From Epiperipatus broadwayi (Eukaryota > Onychophora > Udeonychophora > Euonychophora > Peripatidae), in NCBI GenBank assembly GCA_028023455.1, contig JAQFVV010012420.1, positions 4,466,001 through 4,530,000 of the forward strand: a stretch of 64,000 nucleotides of DNA. Reading direction: 5' to 3'. The translations under genes were made by a program, and so were the position numbers. Below are positions 47,101 to 59,960 of this stretch, piece by piece (positions within the stretch are counted from its first letter, which is position 1; each line of letters begins with the position of its first letter). The notes beneath the pieces were generated by a model that did no database searches, had not been told where the DNA came from, and worked only from the letters and a program-made list of their open reading frames with translations.

Positions 47101-50100
47101 TCTTTGTTATTGGTGAAAGGTTCTTGGTTGATATTTGGGTTATTTAAGTTTCCTCTGGATTGTGGATCAATATTTTGTATTTTGTCTTTTGTTTATTTGA
47201 AATGTTTTTGAATGGAATCTATGTGGTCTATACCAATTTTAGATCTGGGATCTATTGAAAATAGTAATTTAAATTTTTAAAAAAATATTAATGTTAAAAT
47301 CTAAAATAAATTTAATCTTCAATTTTAAATGTGCGTTATATATAAATCTATTTGTGTGTTAATTATTATGCTTTTTTTTTTTTTTTTTTTTAAATATTTA
47401 ATATATTTTTTATAATAAATTTTTAAATTATAAATTTTATATTTTATTTTTTTATTTTTTTATTGTATGATTAAAAATTATAAAAAAAAAAAAAAAAATT
47501 TTTTTTTTTTTTTTTTTTTATTTTTTTATAAGTCTCCTTTCCCCGATCGTTAAAATATATATATTGAGTTTTCTTTTTTGTGACTGTATAAGTATTTGTG
47601 CTGCCCAATTCTTGTGATAATGTTGATCTGAGTGTTTTGTTTAAAATAACAGTATATAATTAAATACAACAAAAGATATCCTATATATCAGAAAACAATA
47701 GATTATATCATAAAATAAATGGATTTTAAAGTAATAATGTCAGTCATATTTACAAATAAGTGAACATGTTTGTTTACACTGATCACAAATAATCATCAAA
47801 GAATAACTATGCATTTAATTAAATGTCATCCCATACATATTTGGATATTCAATATTAAGAAATAGTAAAAAAATAAGCTTGTACATAGATAATTCACCAT
47901 CTGGTAACATTGATAATATTATTATCAAAAAGTTGTACCATTAATTGAAATTAAAGTCTTCAATCTCAATAGCTTTTACAATTGCCATTGAATATAAAAT
48001 ATTTTCCTGTTATAAAATATCAGAGCATTCTTGTGAATAAACTGACACTAGTTCATATTCAGCAATCAAGTTTGTATCTATAATTATATGGTCATAAGAC
48101 TGATTCATCTGTCATGTGCAACTCTTTCAATGCTTCTACATGAATTATTATCAAACGCAATACTATAAGTTATGCCAATTGATGATTTGTGGTATATTTT
48201 ACAGGAATATTTGCAACTCAAAAATATTGATAATATTTTAAAGCCTGGATTATCTCCTTTCAGATTATTAACTTTGAAACATTTTCTAGAAAAATAATGT
48301 GTAGAAGTATCCACCAGTAATACCTTAAAAAATGAACTGCTTTCTAGAGTAAATTTATCTCTGGATCTTTCATTCATTCCAATAAGAATATATAAAATTC
48401 TTACTGAATGATGTCTGCAAACATCCTTTTTAAAATCTAAGGCACTGATGAATTATAGAATCAGATAAAAACTGAATGGTAAAATGCATCTTAGGAAGCT
48501 ATTACAGATTTTAAGCACTATGTGCCATTCCATAAGATACAGATTGTGATTGCATTATCTGTATCATTTACTAGTTTTGGAAGAAAATATTCATATATAA
48601 TTTCGATTGTCAAGTTTCATCTCATTTATATTACTGCTTTTGGATGAGGCAGCTCTTGTATTGAGCTGTGTATGTATTTATTTGCACATATAAACACTGC
48701 ACAAGTCGCTACTAGCTTTTTTAGGATTTACAAACGATATATATATATTTAGAGATGTAATTTTTAAAAATGAAATCTTTTTGCAATTATTAACATTTTT
48801 GTAAAGCAATAAAAGTTTTGATAAAATTGAATCCATTCAAGTCTTAATATCAATTTCTTAATCGACAATATGTAAAAAAGTTTTCTGCAGAAAGTTTGAA
48901 ATCTTCTGACAGTTAAAGATGATAATAAAATAAATCAATCAAAAGATGTTGCAATTTAAAATGTATTTATTTTATTTCTTATCACTGTTTCTTCAGCTAA
49001 TATTCTCTCTAAATGGACAAGTTAAAATAAATTGAGCTTTCAAATTGAGCACTTTAAGACAACATAGTTAAATCCCTATGTACAAATGTTTACATTCTTA
49101 AACAAATTTACAAAAATGTTTTTCCATTATCAAATCATAAAAAAGTTTTATATATACTGCATATAAATTACACACAATTTATTTTCAGTTAGTGGTTTAT
49201 TTAGTGGGTAAATATTTATCTTGTTATTACTATAAAAATCAAGTGATTATAGAACTATATACATATATAAAAAGTAACTTGTGTAGCAGAGATAGTATAT
49301 AGTTCACATCTGAGCCAAATAAAAATTCTTTTCAAGAGGTTTACGACTTTTCTCTCAGGAAACTGGGCTATATCCAGCTTGTCTACCATGCAACATTGAT
49401 TGGTAAATGAATATCTATTATCATTAATTAGAAGATTAAATAAAGGATGGAAATTATCACAATTTAACAAGTGGTAATCTTGATAAAAATACTATTCCTT
49501 TATGAGGGGTTATTATAGACACCTTTGCCATATAGTAAAATATTTATTTTAAATTGTTTGTCTTTATATAATAAGTACATGAATAAAAAAAGAATTTGAA
49601 TTCATTACATTTGTAGTAGTTTTTATTTTCTGACCTTTCTTTGTGTAAATATGTTAAGTTCTTTATTTAAAACAAAATTGAGTAAATAAACAGAATACTA
49701 TGTATAAAAATTAGCACTGATTATCACCAATACATTTTTAATGCCTTACTCATACAATTTATTGTAAAACATCATTATTAAAAGTGTATATAGAAAAATT
49801 GTTATTTTGAAGTATTCCATAAAAGTTGATGAGCTCTTTAGATTATTAAGAAGATAATTCTTAGTAACTCAAGAACCTAGATGGGTTCGTTAATTACTGA
49901 GTTTTATATCCAAATACTTGGATTATTACTTATGACTGTAAATTTATATATATTTATTGAATCAGAATGTTTCTCTTTTATATCATGTTTTAATTCAAAA
50001 TTTGCTATGAACAATCAATAGATTTCATTAAAACAACACTTACTGAAGTGAAGAACAAGCAATTCTTTTGGGATAAAACACAAATTCAAACCCATACATC

Positions 50101-50497
50101 AGAAACTTTTTTACAGTAACTGTCAATTAGTTGTGGGATGACATATACACCCAAAAATTACTCTTACTAAAAACAGTTAAAACATTAATAGCATATTCCT
50201 AGAAATCAGATATTTTACAAGTTCTTTAAGTACTCAAGTCAGTTATTCATATAAGGATATATTTACCAGGGCAGAAACAAGTTTGAAATGACTGAGATAC
50301 TCATCTTAAAATGAACAAGTAAGAATGACATCAAATTAATTTGAAAAAAGAAAGTTTATAATAAGCAAAAAATTGTTTAAACATAAATTAATTAATGCAC
50401 ATTATTTTATGCTCTTATACATATTTTGTGAAGCTTCAATCAGATTTCTTTAATATAAAATCAACAAAACATCATTATTTCCCAATTTGCACAATGC
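47101..50497. other. A+T-rich sequence; homopolymer island at 47370-47527
   Basis: 47370-47527 is almost pure A/T with a run of about 22 T, then 17 A followed directly by 22 T, able to fold back. A 90-codon minus-strand frame (48105-48377) shows no recognisable motif and its length is within chance for this composition. Confidence 0.45.
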
Positions 50498-50690
50498 TTT
50501 TCAGTAGCCTCCTAATGTAAGCTTGAATAATCAATAGGTTCCAGATAATAAAGTTTAATAAATTGTCATTCAATGCTGTATCATTCATATCTCCAGAGTA
50601 GTTTCTAACTTATGGATTTTATTGAGGCATTTTAGATCTGGATCTAGTGCACCAACATTTTTGGATTACTTTTTTACTATCATGTTATCA
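50498..50690 (+). mobile_element. MITE family A long-arm fragment
   Basis: Matches the left arm of the 751-bp element: AATAATCAAT, then TCTCCAGAGTAGTTTCTAAC, CTTATGGATTT and TTGAGGCATTTTAGATCTGG in the same order as TCTCCAGGTTAGTTTCTAGC... at 10868-10930. Diverged and without the facing arm. Confidence 0.55.
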
Positions 50691-51652
50691 TTCATGTAAA
50701 AAACATCTTAATATTTTGAATCTAGGCCAACCTACATGAGTAATTATATAGATATGAGAATAGTTGAGTATTTCCAAATATTTTTGATATCTTCAATTTT
50801 TTAATAACTAAGCGTGTTTGTTCTTTAGATAAGAATAGAGGTGCCTATAGTTACTAAAAAAAAGCAAGGACATAAAAATATATAGCTACTGAACTGGCAT
50901 CAAATCTATATAACTATGCAAGCAAGTTGGATTAAATTCAAAAAATTAAAAAGTATTTTGAATTTTGTACTAGTAACTTGATAGTAGCAGAAAAGTAATG
51001 GTTTCTGGCACACATTCGATCAAAAAAAATCTAGATGTATGAGATCCAAATCCAACAATGATGGAATCTATAAACTAAAAACTAATCAGAGAATATAACA
51101 GCATTTGATAAAAATTTATTACAAGTTACTATATGGCATCCATTGATTATCCAATTTTATTAGTAAATTGGAATTTGCTACTGTAAAACATTACTAAGTT
51201 AGGATTCATGTAATGCAATTTTATACCAATCTGATGAAAAACAAAAGTGCCTATAATTATTTAAAAACTGAGATCAAAAATATATAGATAATCAACTGGT
51301 ATCACATTTATATAGCTACACAAGCAAGTTGGCTTATATTCAAAATATTAAAATGTTTTTGAAATTTAGATCAGTAGGTGACAGTAAAAAAATACAAACT
51401 AACTGCTGGAGAATAGGTGCATTATAAATGCAGTATATTCACATTCAAATACACATCAATGAGATGGAAAATAAATTGAGAGATATGAATAGGCAGCTCT
51501 GGATAGAGATTACCTTCCAACATATTGATAACTCAAATAGGAGAAATACTTTTTTTATTACAGTTGTTCATGAATTTCAAAAAAAGGACTAAGAAAAATT
51601 TTAAATTACAAATCACTCCAATTAAATTAACAATAACCAAATTAATATTTAC
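50691..51652. other. A+T-rich sequence with a faint internal duplication
   Basis: The word series GGTGCCTATAGTTACTAAAA ... AAAAATATATAG ... AACTGGCATCAAAT ... GCAAGTTGG (about 50838-50940) recurs in diverged form at about 51245-51345, giving a direct repeat of roughly 100 bases about 410 bases apart. Confidence 0.5.
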
Positions 51653-51825
51653 TAAGGCTGTAACCTCAGGAATATGTGTCTGAAAAATATGAAGGTAGGG
51701 ACCTCTACAGGTCTTAACCACAAGCTTACGCCTTGGAAGAAAAAAGGTGTAAGCTTGTGATTAAGACCTGTAGAGGTTCCTACCTTCGCATTTTTCAGAT
51801 GCATATTCCTGAGGTTACAGCCTTA
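51653..51825. repeat. Hairpin with 80-bp arms and 13-base loop
   Basis: The arms 51653-51732 and 51746-51825 match at 73 of 80 positions. All seven differences are transitions. Outer end TAAGGCTGTAACCTCAGGAA; inner end AAGCTTACGCC. The surrounding 20 bases (ATAACCAAATTAATATTTA-like) occur on both sides (about 51633 and 51873), as if the hairpin lies within a duplicated segment. The 62-codon minus-strand frame here is not considered coding. Confidence 0.9.
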
Positions 51826-53950
51826 CTGAATATTACTTAATATAATAATGTGCGATTAAAATAAATTTATAATAACCAAATTAATAATATTTATTCTTAA
51901 AATTGCTGTAGTACAGTTTCACCATATTTTATATACAGCTTTCTAACATGGAAATGTATGTCCACATAGGACAATTCTATCCACTGAATATGAATTACTT
52001 AATTTTAAAAACATTCTTGATATTTTGCTTTGCTAAGCGTGAGAAAAATAAAATGGATAAAAAGAATGTCTGAAAATTAGTTACATTTTAAAAATATCTA
52101 CATTAGTTACATAATTCGTTATTTTGGCTGCATTAGCAATAGAAAATTTTTTAAATTTTATTTTCAGTTATTAAATTATAAATAGTGATAGGTATTATTT
52201 TCCTTGACATAAAAAAAAACTATTAATAATTGGCATAACAGTTTTGTGCTATGAACAAAAATAGTTATCTTAGATTTTATTTAATAAAAAAATGTGCACA
52301 TATAAATTCTTTGTATATCTTTTTGCTATTACATGAAAATTATGTGGCATTCACACATGTAAATATGATGGTTACTGATTATTTAAACTAATTCTTTGTT
52401 GCAAAAGAGCTACTGTTAAAAAAAAAAATTGAAAAAATACTGCTTAAGTGATAAATGCATAAACTCTTTGTATTCACATACCATATAATCTAATAAATTT
52501 GTAATATTCATATGTAAAAGATTAAAATGGATTCAACAATTCCACAAACAAATTAGATATCACTAGCAGTTAACTTCTTTAGCTGACAGTAGTCACATTA
52601 TACTTTTTAATACAATACATCAAGTTAATTACATTATATGTTCTCTTCATAATTAATTATCCAATTTAAAAGTTTCAAAACACATATTTCCAGAGAGATA
52701 ATTGCATATGTACATAAATATACTTGATAAAATCAAATTTTCAAAATGCTGTAATGAAATCAAATGTGTTTTTCTATTAGTGTAATGGAAATTTATTGCA
52801 TAACACATATTTTTGACATTGTATTTTTTAATAGGATAAATAAAATCTAATGATGAAGAATAACTTTTGCCATAGATAATTAAATATTCTCAATGAAGCT
52901 GTAAAATAAAAATTATTGTGATTCTGATTTATCTTTAATAGGTAAAAGTGCCACAATAAATCCTGATAAAAAGCATACACTAGTTTGAAAATACAAATCT
53001 AAGCTCATCAAAGTATACTGATTAAAATGTGTGAAATGTTGTCAGCATTTTTCATTTAAGTTATCAATGAAATAATGCTTAGTGCTACAAAAAAAAAACA
53101 TTTTCTCATTGTCCATATAAAAATGGTATTTACACCATCAGTAAAAAAAAAAAAAAATCACATTCATAGAGAATGCAAATTAATTTGATTAATTTGGATT
53201 ATCTTGGAATCTTTATCGATTATCAAGATAGATTGACTATAGATCAAGTATTTGAAAAAAAAAAAACCCCCACTTGTATGCTGAAAAAATTCTAAGATTC
53301 ACGTAATCCAGACTTGAATTACACATTTTATAAGAAACTGTTTGAATGATGACATGTATAAGGTTCTAATGTTTGGTTAGTGAACATATAAAAAAAATAC
53401 ATCAAACATGTTCTAAATAATTTGAAGTTAAAGGCAAGTATGTAAAAAAAAATGCAGGACACATATCAAATAAATTAAAATTTATTATTTTTTATTTAAA
53501 AGCAGACTGTAAAGAAGACATAACTTTTAAAAAAGTATGTGGTTGCTCTTTTGTATTTAAAATCAAAAGAAATCTATAAAGAGCCCAGAAATTTTTCTAA
53601 AGTGAAAAAAAAAAAACCCCTAATAAAAAAGGTAATAATATTTTATTTTTATCACACAAGAGAACTAAAGAGTTAACAATTTCAATCTTTATTAATATTT
53701 TCATTTTATTTGTTAGTATATTATTTATTTTTATAAATACTTTATTCATTTATTTACACAGGTTAAATACAGATTAAGATGTATTTACACAAATGTCATA
53801 TTTCCACAACTAAGACATAGTTTTACTTTTATATGTAGAAGAAAATTTTCATAAACAGTTTATATATTTACATTTTGTTTGATTTTAAATACGATACAAA
53901 ATATAATAGTGATAATAACAACAAATTACATTTGAATAATATATTAATTA
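51826..53950. other. A+T-rich sequence, nothing recognised
   Basis: Several A-runs followed by CCCC (53257-53272, 53606-53622). No coding or repeat structure is supported. Confidence 0.45.
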
Positions 53951-53954
53951 TACA

Positions 53955-55345
53955 TAAAAAATACTGTTTGATTCACATTATATACCTAAATATATTTGCT
54001 AAATATTTTGTGTGTTCTGCCCCTCACCCTCTATAATATATTTTTTAAATTTGATTTTTCATTTTCCTATAACATTGCACGATTTTTAATTCAATAGTTA
54101 ATATATTGAATAATTTAGAAACTTGATGATTTCTTATTGTGGCTCCGTGTTTGTTACTATATTTTGAAACTATGGATGTATCAATTTTTCTTAGACATGT
54201 TTCAAACTGTTTGCATAAGGTTTTTGAAAGTACAATCGAAAAAATTCCATAATTGTATATTTAAAAAATCCATTGAATAATAAAATATTATTTTTATATC
54301 CATTTTTTTTTTGTTATTCTTCTTTGCAGTAATCCTAATTTATTAATATTAGAAAAGCTTGCAAAACCATAAAGTGTTATTCCATTAGTTTCATATAATA
54401 ATTTATGATAATAATACAAGAAGAATATTTAAAGGAAAAATATCTTTGATTTTGTAAAACATTGCTATAAAATATCTATGTTTATTAATTATCATGTTAA
54501 TTTAATGTTTCCAAGACACTTTTTATTTATTATCATGTCAAGATATCTAATACATTTTAACTGATCTACTTTTATACATTTATTATCATTACATGTTGCA
54601 TTCTTATCATTTATACAATAATGTAAATGTATATCAATATTTTTTTATTTCATATGAGAAGAATATTGTACATTTTGTTTTATCTTTATTTATATAAATT
54701 CGTTTGTCAAAGCACCAAAGAATAATTTTCTTTAAGTTTTACTGATATTTTTTAATTGCAATATCAATATTGTTATTTACACTCATAATAACACTATCAT
54801 ATGCATATTGATCCTTCAATATTAATATTTCCCAGGTCACTTAGGAAAATCAGAAAAAAAAAACATTTGCATTAAGTATAGAATCTTGAGGAATCTATTT
54901 TTTTTTTGTTTATTACTCAATACATTTGATATTTTTGATACAAAATATCTGTTATTTAAGTAATTTTTTTAAAAAAATGAGCAATTTTCCTCTAATTCCA
55001 CAATTTTTCAAACTGTGAATCAATTGTCAATGCTTAATAATGTCAAAGCTTTATAAAAAATATATATATATTAGCATTTAATGTACTATTAATTTTATCT
55101 GCAAAATTCTTCAATAAACATACTTGTGTTTCTTAACTTTAAAAGTTATTTTTATTTTTAAAAAATTTGGATTATTCTATGTAAATAATTTTCTATTAAT
55201 TACTGAAGGAAGAATAATATAACTCTATCGTTATCAAAATTATTTTTATCATGATATGTAAATATTTCAATTAATATAGGAAAACATGCAAATTATATCT
55301 GATAGGATATTAATATTATTTTTTATGTCTGTCATTCTTATTTTA
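53955..55345 (-). pseudogene. CR1/L2/Jockey-like LINE reverse transcriptase (third piece of a nested LINE)
   Basis: Minus-strand reading gives RT blocks in order. A KKHKYVY-to-QIKLI segment lies near 55085-55135 and a TIDSQFEKLWN-RKIAHF stretch (55000-55045) sits where AFDxxxHxxLLxKLxxYGI is expected. Then IPQDSILNANVFFF (about 54855-54896; usual GVPQGSILGPLLF) and YAYDSVIMSVNNNIDIAIKK (about 54745-54815), the YADD box with the first Asp changed to Tyr. Then ILWCFDKRIYINKDKTKC (W...N.L.LN..KT block) and finally GITLYGFASFSNINKLGLLQ plus RRITKK (54310-54385), the thumb block before LQNRALR. Many frameshifts and stops. It continues the EN and linker pieces found upstream on the same strand. Confidence 0.8.
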
Positions 55346-57715
55346 TCTAAACTATAACGGTCAGGATGAGCTGATAGTTTCAAAATCACCACCACAACTC
55401 ATTCTAGCCCACATACTACCTCATTTTTTTAGACTTGGTGATCGGGGAGAGGTAGAGACTCTGAAAACTAGTTTATTAACTATATGACTTCCCTGTGGCA
55501 AAACAAGACACCCAATGCAATGTATATATAAAATACAAACACTTTATTAGTAATTAAAGTTACAAACAAATAAACAAAAGACGTGACTACAGTTTAATTA
55601 GATTGCTAGACTTATAAGTTCACGGAATTATATTAATTGGTGTTCATAAATGTAAAGGTTTTAAAGTTTAGTGGATCTATAAATCAGGGACCTCGGATAG
55701 TGAGCACATTTGATCTTTGGGGTAGATATCCCTCAAGCAGGTACATGATAATAATTAAAATGAGGTAAGTTTACTTTAATTCTAGAAAATACAGTTAAAT
55801 AGATAAATGCATAACTCTCGTGATCATGACCAATAAAAGCTGAAATGTCAAGCTTTAATATACACAAGGAATAAAGAAGGCAGTACTGAGTTGCTAAAGT
55901 AATAAATAAATAACGAAATAGGCTAGAATACGATCGCCTCCGCGATGTCATATTCAAGTCTTATAATAAGGCAATGACGGGAATATATTTGCTTTTGCGA
56001 AGTTGAATGGGTCATGAAATGAAAGGATGAACGTCTTCATATAACCCTTAATAACTCTCATTACAGGCACGAACGATCCACTGTACTGGTAACAAGAAAT
56101 AAGAAGACCATGCGGACCTGGAAAATGAAAGGAATATCCCCGCATTTGCGTGGAACTTATTTAGAATGAACCCGTCAATCAAATTTTCCGAAGCAGGGAT
56201 AAACGCCTGCTGAAGAAACACAGTAAAAATAATCAAGAAATTAGTCAACCCAGTATCGCTATATTTATATATAATAAATAAACATGTGGACTGAAATTTA
56301 AATCTATAAAACGTAAATGATCATGTCATAAGTTTACAATATGCAAATATCAATCAAGGTCTACGTAGTTATTATGTATTAAAAAAAAAAATTATGAAGA
56401 AATTAATCCCTGTTTAATTAAAGATTTGCCCCATAGGTCTTACAGATATAAGGAATTATTATTGATACGATAACCTATGATGATAATATTACATTGTGTT
56501 AAAAGTATTAAAGAATTAAACTATCATATCATATATAGTATACACATATATTTTTAAAATAAAACGAAGTTTTTAACTTCGAACATTAAATTTATTTTTA
56601 AAACTGTAAGTTGTTTATAAATCCAAGGTGTGCAGTATACATATATACTTTCTTATAAAAGAAAATAAAGTTTGCTTTTAACATTTTAACACTCGATCTT
56701 AATTTTAAATTTTAAAGTTATATATGAGTTAATGGCTAAATGTCATTTTGAAAGAATCGATTTAAAATAGATTATAACTAGCAACTTTCAAATACTAATA
56801 AAAATAAATAAATTAGAATCCGAGGGAGAGGGATTTAAATATCTTGCTTTTATTTAATAACTGGACTTTTCTTTAGATAATGGCAATTATTTGAATCACT
56901 GAAATACTTTACTAAATTTACCTCCGTCTGATTCTTAAACAATAAGTCTAACAAATTTATTACAAAAGTCGATCTTCCTTAATATGTACAATTAATTAAG
57001 CGTGCAGTTAAGAAACTATTTAAATAATGAATAAGATATCTAAATAAACATATAAAATGGTTAATATATAATTATTTAAAGCAAAGAAAGAGAGGCTTTT
57101 ATCATTTAAAATTTATCATTAATTTAAATTATTATTTTACAAGACCTTTGAAGGATGTTGGTAAACAGTAAAATTGGCTAGCTAGTCACTCAGTGAAATT
57201 ATACACTGGTGACTTCCCTTTTAATTTCGATGGCATAACATGTCAGCAACATGATTGTTATATGAGGTAAGGGCTTTATCGGCTCGGCATTATAATACAA
57301 GGGAACTCCATACTCAGCTGCATCGGAGCTGGGCAGAGAAATTATAGTGATCTACTCACTCATAGTGTGAGGTACTTTACAATAAAACTTTTCAACTCTC
57401 CAAGAAGTGTACTTTTTCTGAAGTTTACAGTAGTAACTAACTAATCCCCTCTTCTTTTGCCTCTCTCTCTATATATAGCTCAAAAACAAAGGCCGGCTGT
57501 TCTCTAAATTAACTAATTAATTAAACTTTAGTAAAATTCTTTTCTTTATTATCTATTGATTAGAATCTTAATGCAATTTAATTTTGAAATTTTATTAATT
57601 GCATTTCCTAATTAAATTCCGTCTTTGATTTTATCGGATTCTACAATAATTATATGTTTTGTCACATTTTCTCTAAATAATTATAAAATTAGAATTTAAT
57701 TAATTCATTAAATTT
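55346..57715. mobile_element. About 2.4 kb insertion with higher G+C, LTR-like, unassigned
   Basis: This block interrupts the minus-strand LINE: linker residues end near 57720 and RT residues resume near 55345. It is less A+T-rich, with patches at 55360-55480, 55700-56250 and 57170-57500. The minus strand has a purine-rich AGAGAGAGAGGCAAAAGAAG tract near 57450-57470. Three overlapping minus-strand frames (55733-56248) have no recognisable domain. No TG...CA boundaries with a target duplication could be fixed. It could be a solo LTR or a non-autonomous element. Confidence 0.4.
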
Positions 57716-58112
57716 TTTAAATATTTTTCAACTTAATAGCAAATATATTCATGAAGCCCATATATATGATGTATATATATGACTGCTTCAATACTTGGAC
57801 TTATATTAACTCTACATTCTTTTATTATTTCATATAAATCTTAATCATTTAGATTTGGCATAAATATTGAATGAGGTTGACTATTATATATTTTTAAAAT
57901 ATTAATATCATGATTAAATTTTTTTAGTTTGTTAATCTGCTAAAAGAAAATCATCATTTATGCCATATTAAAAACTTTTAAACGTTGCATTTATTTTTTT
58001 CCAAGTTTTTCTTTCTCATCTCTAGTTTCATTAAAAAATTTATTATAAAATAATAATTTCTCTGATCTTAACATCATATGATAACCATCTCTTATACTAG
58101 CACATAATTGTT
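57716..58112 (-). pseudogene. Same CR1/L2-like LINE: linker between EN and RT (second piece)
   Basis: The minus strand reads IRDGYHMMLRSEKLLFYNKF then NETRDEKEK (about 57990-58095), typical of the linker where LINEs read IKxRxxLY...YxxxRNxxxxxxxxAK. Near 57780-57875 HSIFMPNLND-DLYEIIKEC followed by RVNISPSIEA matches the block FxPVTxxEVxxIIxxLKxxKSxGxDGI that leads into the RT. The piece is bounded on the right by a MITE and on the left by the 2.4 kb insertion. Confidence 0.7.
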
Positions 58113-58310
58113 ATTAAACAAGGCAAAACTCTCTATATAGTAGTGCGACCCTGTGCCAACCAGAGTAATCAATGGATGCCAGAAGGCTTGTGCATAAAAT
58201 CCCTATCCAGTGCTTACTTATCCAATAACCCCCCTGTGTCAACCAGAGTAATCAATGGATGCCAGAAGGCTTGTGCATAAAATCCCTATCCAGTGCCTAG
58301 AGTTTTGCTA
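58113..58310 (+). mobile_element. MITE family A copy with an internal 83-bp tandem duplication
   Basis: It begins AAGGCAAAACTCT and ends AGAGTTTTGCT, an inverted terminus. The core CAACCAGAGTAATCAATGGA with TGCCAGAAGGCTTGTGCATA occurs twice with an 83-base step (58157 and 58240), nearly identical, so the duplication is recent relative to other copies. It lies at the junction between the minus-strand LINE and a plus-strand LINE fragment. Confidence 0.75.
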
Positions 58311-59000
58311 AAGGGCAGGTTACAAGATGGGTGAAAAAGGTAATGTGGTATGCAAAAGATTTGGATAAAGAATTTATATCAGTATACTTGTATAAAAGGT
58401 GGGATGATTGTGTTAGGAGAATTGTTGAGTGTTATAGTGGTAAGGAATGGGATAAAAGAATAGAAGCATTAATAAAAAATAGGGAGTTGGAGAGATGGAG
58501 AACTAGTATGGAGGGTAAGAAGAGTTTAATATATAGAAGTAAACAGAATACTGGATGCGAGTTAATTTATGATAATAGTAAGGAAAATAGTTTATTGTTT
58601 AAAGCTCGAATGGGATCTTTAGCAACAAGAGAATATATATGTAAATGGAAAACTATGGGTGATTTAGTGTGCAAATTGTGTAAGGAAGGAATAAAAAATA
58701 TTAACCATCTTTTGATTGAATGCAAATGCATGAAAGAAGAAAGGGTACAGATGATGAAGTTATGGGAGAATAGGTGTGAACAAAGTGATTATACAGAAAG
58801 TGAGTTATTAGTTTTTATGCTGGGTTTGAGAAAAGATAAGGGGATTTAGATATAAAGGCCATAGAGTTGACGAAGATTATGTTGTGGAAATGGGATGGGG
58901 CAGAATATGGGAAGACTTAGAGTGGGGAATGGAAAATAAAGTGGCTAACAGGTTTATCTGGGCATAATTGCTGAGATATTCTTGACTTCATTTAAGGAGA
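58311..59000 (+). pseudogene. LINE C-terminal region with CCHC-type zinc knuckle (5'-truncated copy)
   Basis: A 172-codon frame (58331-58849), open upstream to about 58319 (VTRWVKKVMWYAK). Residues about 67-85 give LIYRSKQNTGCELIYDNSK; then LLFKARMGSLATREYICKW; then CKLCKEGIKNINHLLIEC, a C-x2-C-x8-H-x4-C motif common at the C-terminus of non-LTR retrotransposon polyproteins, after the RT. It lacks the RT, as expected from 5' truncation during target-primed insertion. This is the best-preserved long frame in the window apart from the PLE, hence probably a younger insertion. The 3' UTR runs to about 59000 without a clear tail. Clade not assigned; possibly related to the LINE at 2690-5345. Confidence 0.7.
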
Positions 59001-59035
59001 AGCCAAATACATCACATCACCTTCTCTGACCTTAT

Positions 59036-59960
59036 CATAGAATTAACTTTATTCTTAGTACCTCATATTTAAGAAATAAATCATCTTTTTTTTTACAGTC
59101 TTTCCATAATTTGTTTTTTCTTGTGTTAATTTCAATTTTTTATTTTTTCCCCCCAATTTATATTGCATTTATTATTATTATTATTAATCATGATAATTTT
59201 TTGTAACTTCTTCTATATATTTTTTAATATTTCTACAAACATTTATGCCATTATTATTTTTTTACTTCAATCCAATCAGTTTTTTGCTGAAATTTTCTAA
59301 TAAGTATATTATTATATAATGTGAATTTATTTTCAACTATTTCTGATATGATTTTATTATGTTGTACTTTGTTTGGAATAGATATAAATGTAAAATAATG
59401 ATCAGCAATTTTTTCTTAAATAACAGCAATGAATATATTATTTTTCATCATGCTTCTACTAATATGATCAATACATGCAGAAACTATATTATTCATTATA
59501 ATTTTTTCTCTTGTGTATCTTTTAATATGACAAAATACACCACAAATAATTTATGGATCTACATAATCATTAGCAATTTTAAAGTTTTTCCATAAATCAA
59601 TATTCATATCACTTACTAATATTTCTTTATTGATAATTTGTCTAAAACATTATAAATATGATTTTAATTTATATAATAATAAGGAAAACAAGTCATACAT
59701 CCCATGACTTAATTAATTCATTATCTGGTAGTTTATATATTGCTAGTAACATAATTTTTTTGATATTTAATTCAAAAGTTATATGAATCACTTCAACGCT
59801 GCTAAAATAATTTTTATTGGAGACAATATTTTTTTAACATATCTCCACCTTTTCTATAATTTCTACACTACATGCATTTTTTTGATAATTTATATTATAT
59901 AGATCATATTTGTTTAAATTAGTATTAGAAAGTGAGACATACAAACTGAGGGGAGAATTC
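59036..59960 (-). pseudogene. Same CR1/L2-like LINE: AP-type endonuclease (first piece)
   Basis: Minus-strand reading gives the APE-like endonuclease of CR1/L2/Jockey LINEs. Segments run in order: GGDMLKKYCLQ (about 59820-59851; usual RGGGVxIYVK), ELNIKKIMLLAIYKLPDN (about 59721-59775; usual YRPP), SDMNIDLWKNFKIANDY (59565-59617; GDFNxD), SACIDHI (59461-59485; the xxxIDHIF block), NIFIAVI then EKIADHYFTFISI (59380-59440; SDHxP block with Asp and His kept). The linker KFQQKTDWIEVKK follows near 59270-59310. Several stops and shifts. The upstream sequence to about 60230 may be its 5' UTR (minus-strand GGCAGCCATATTAGC near 60160). Confidence 0.8.

Noticed and set aside
48105-48377. 90-codon minus-strand frame
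   Set aside because: No recognisable motif; several frames of this length are expected by chance at this base composition.
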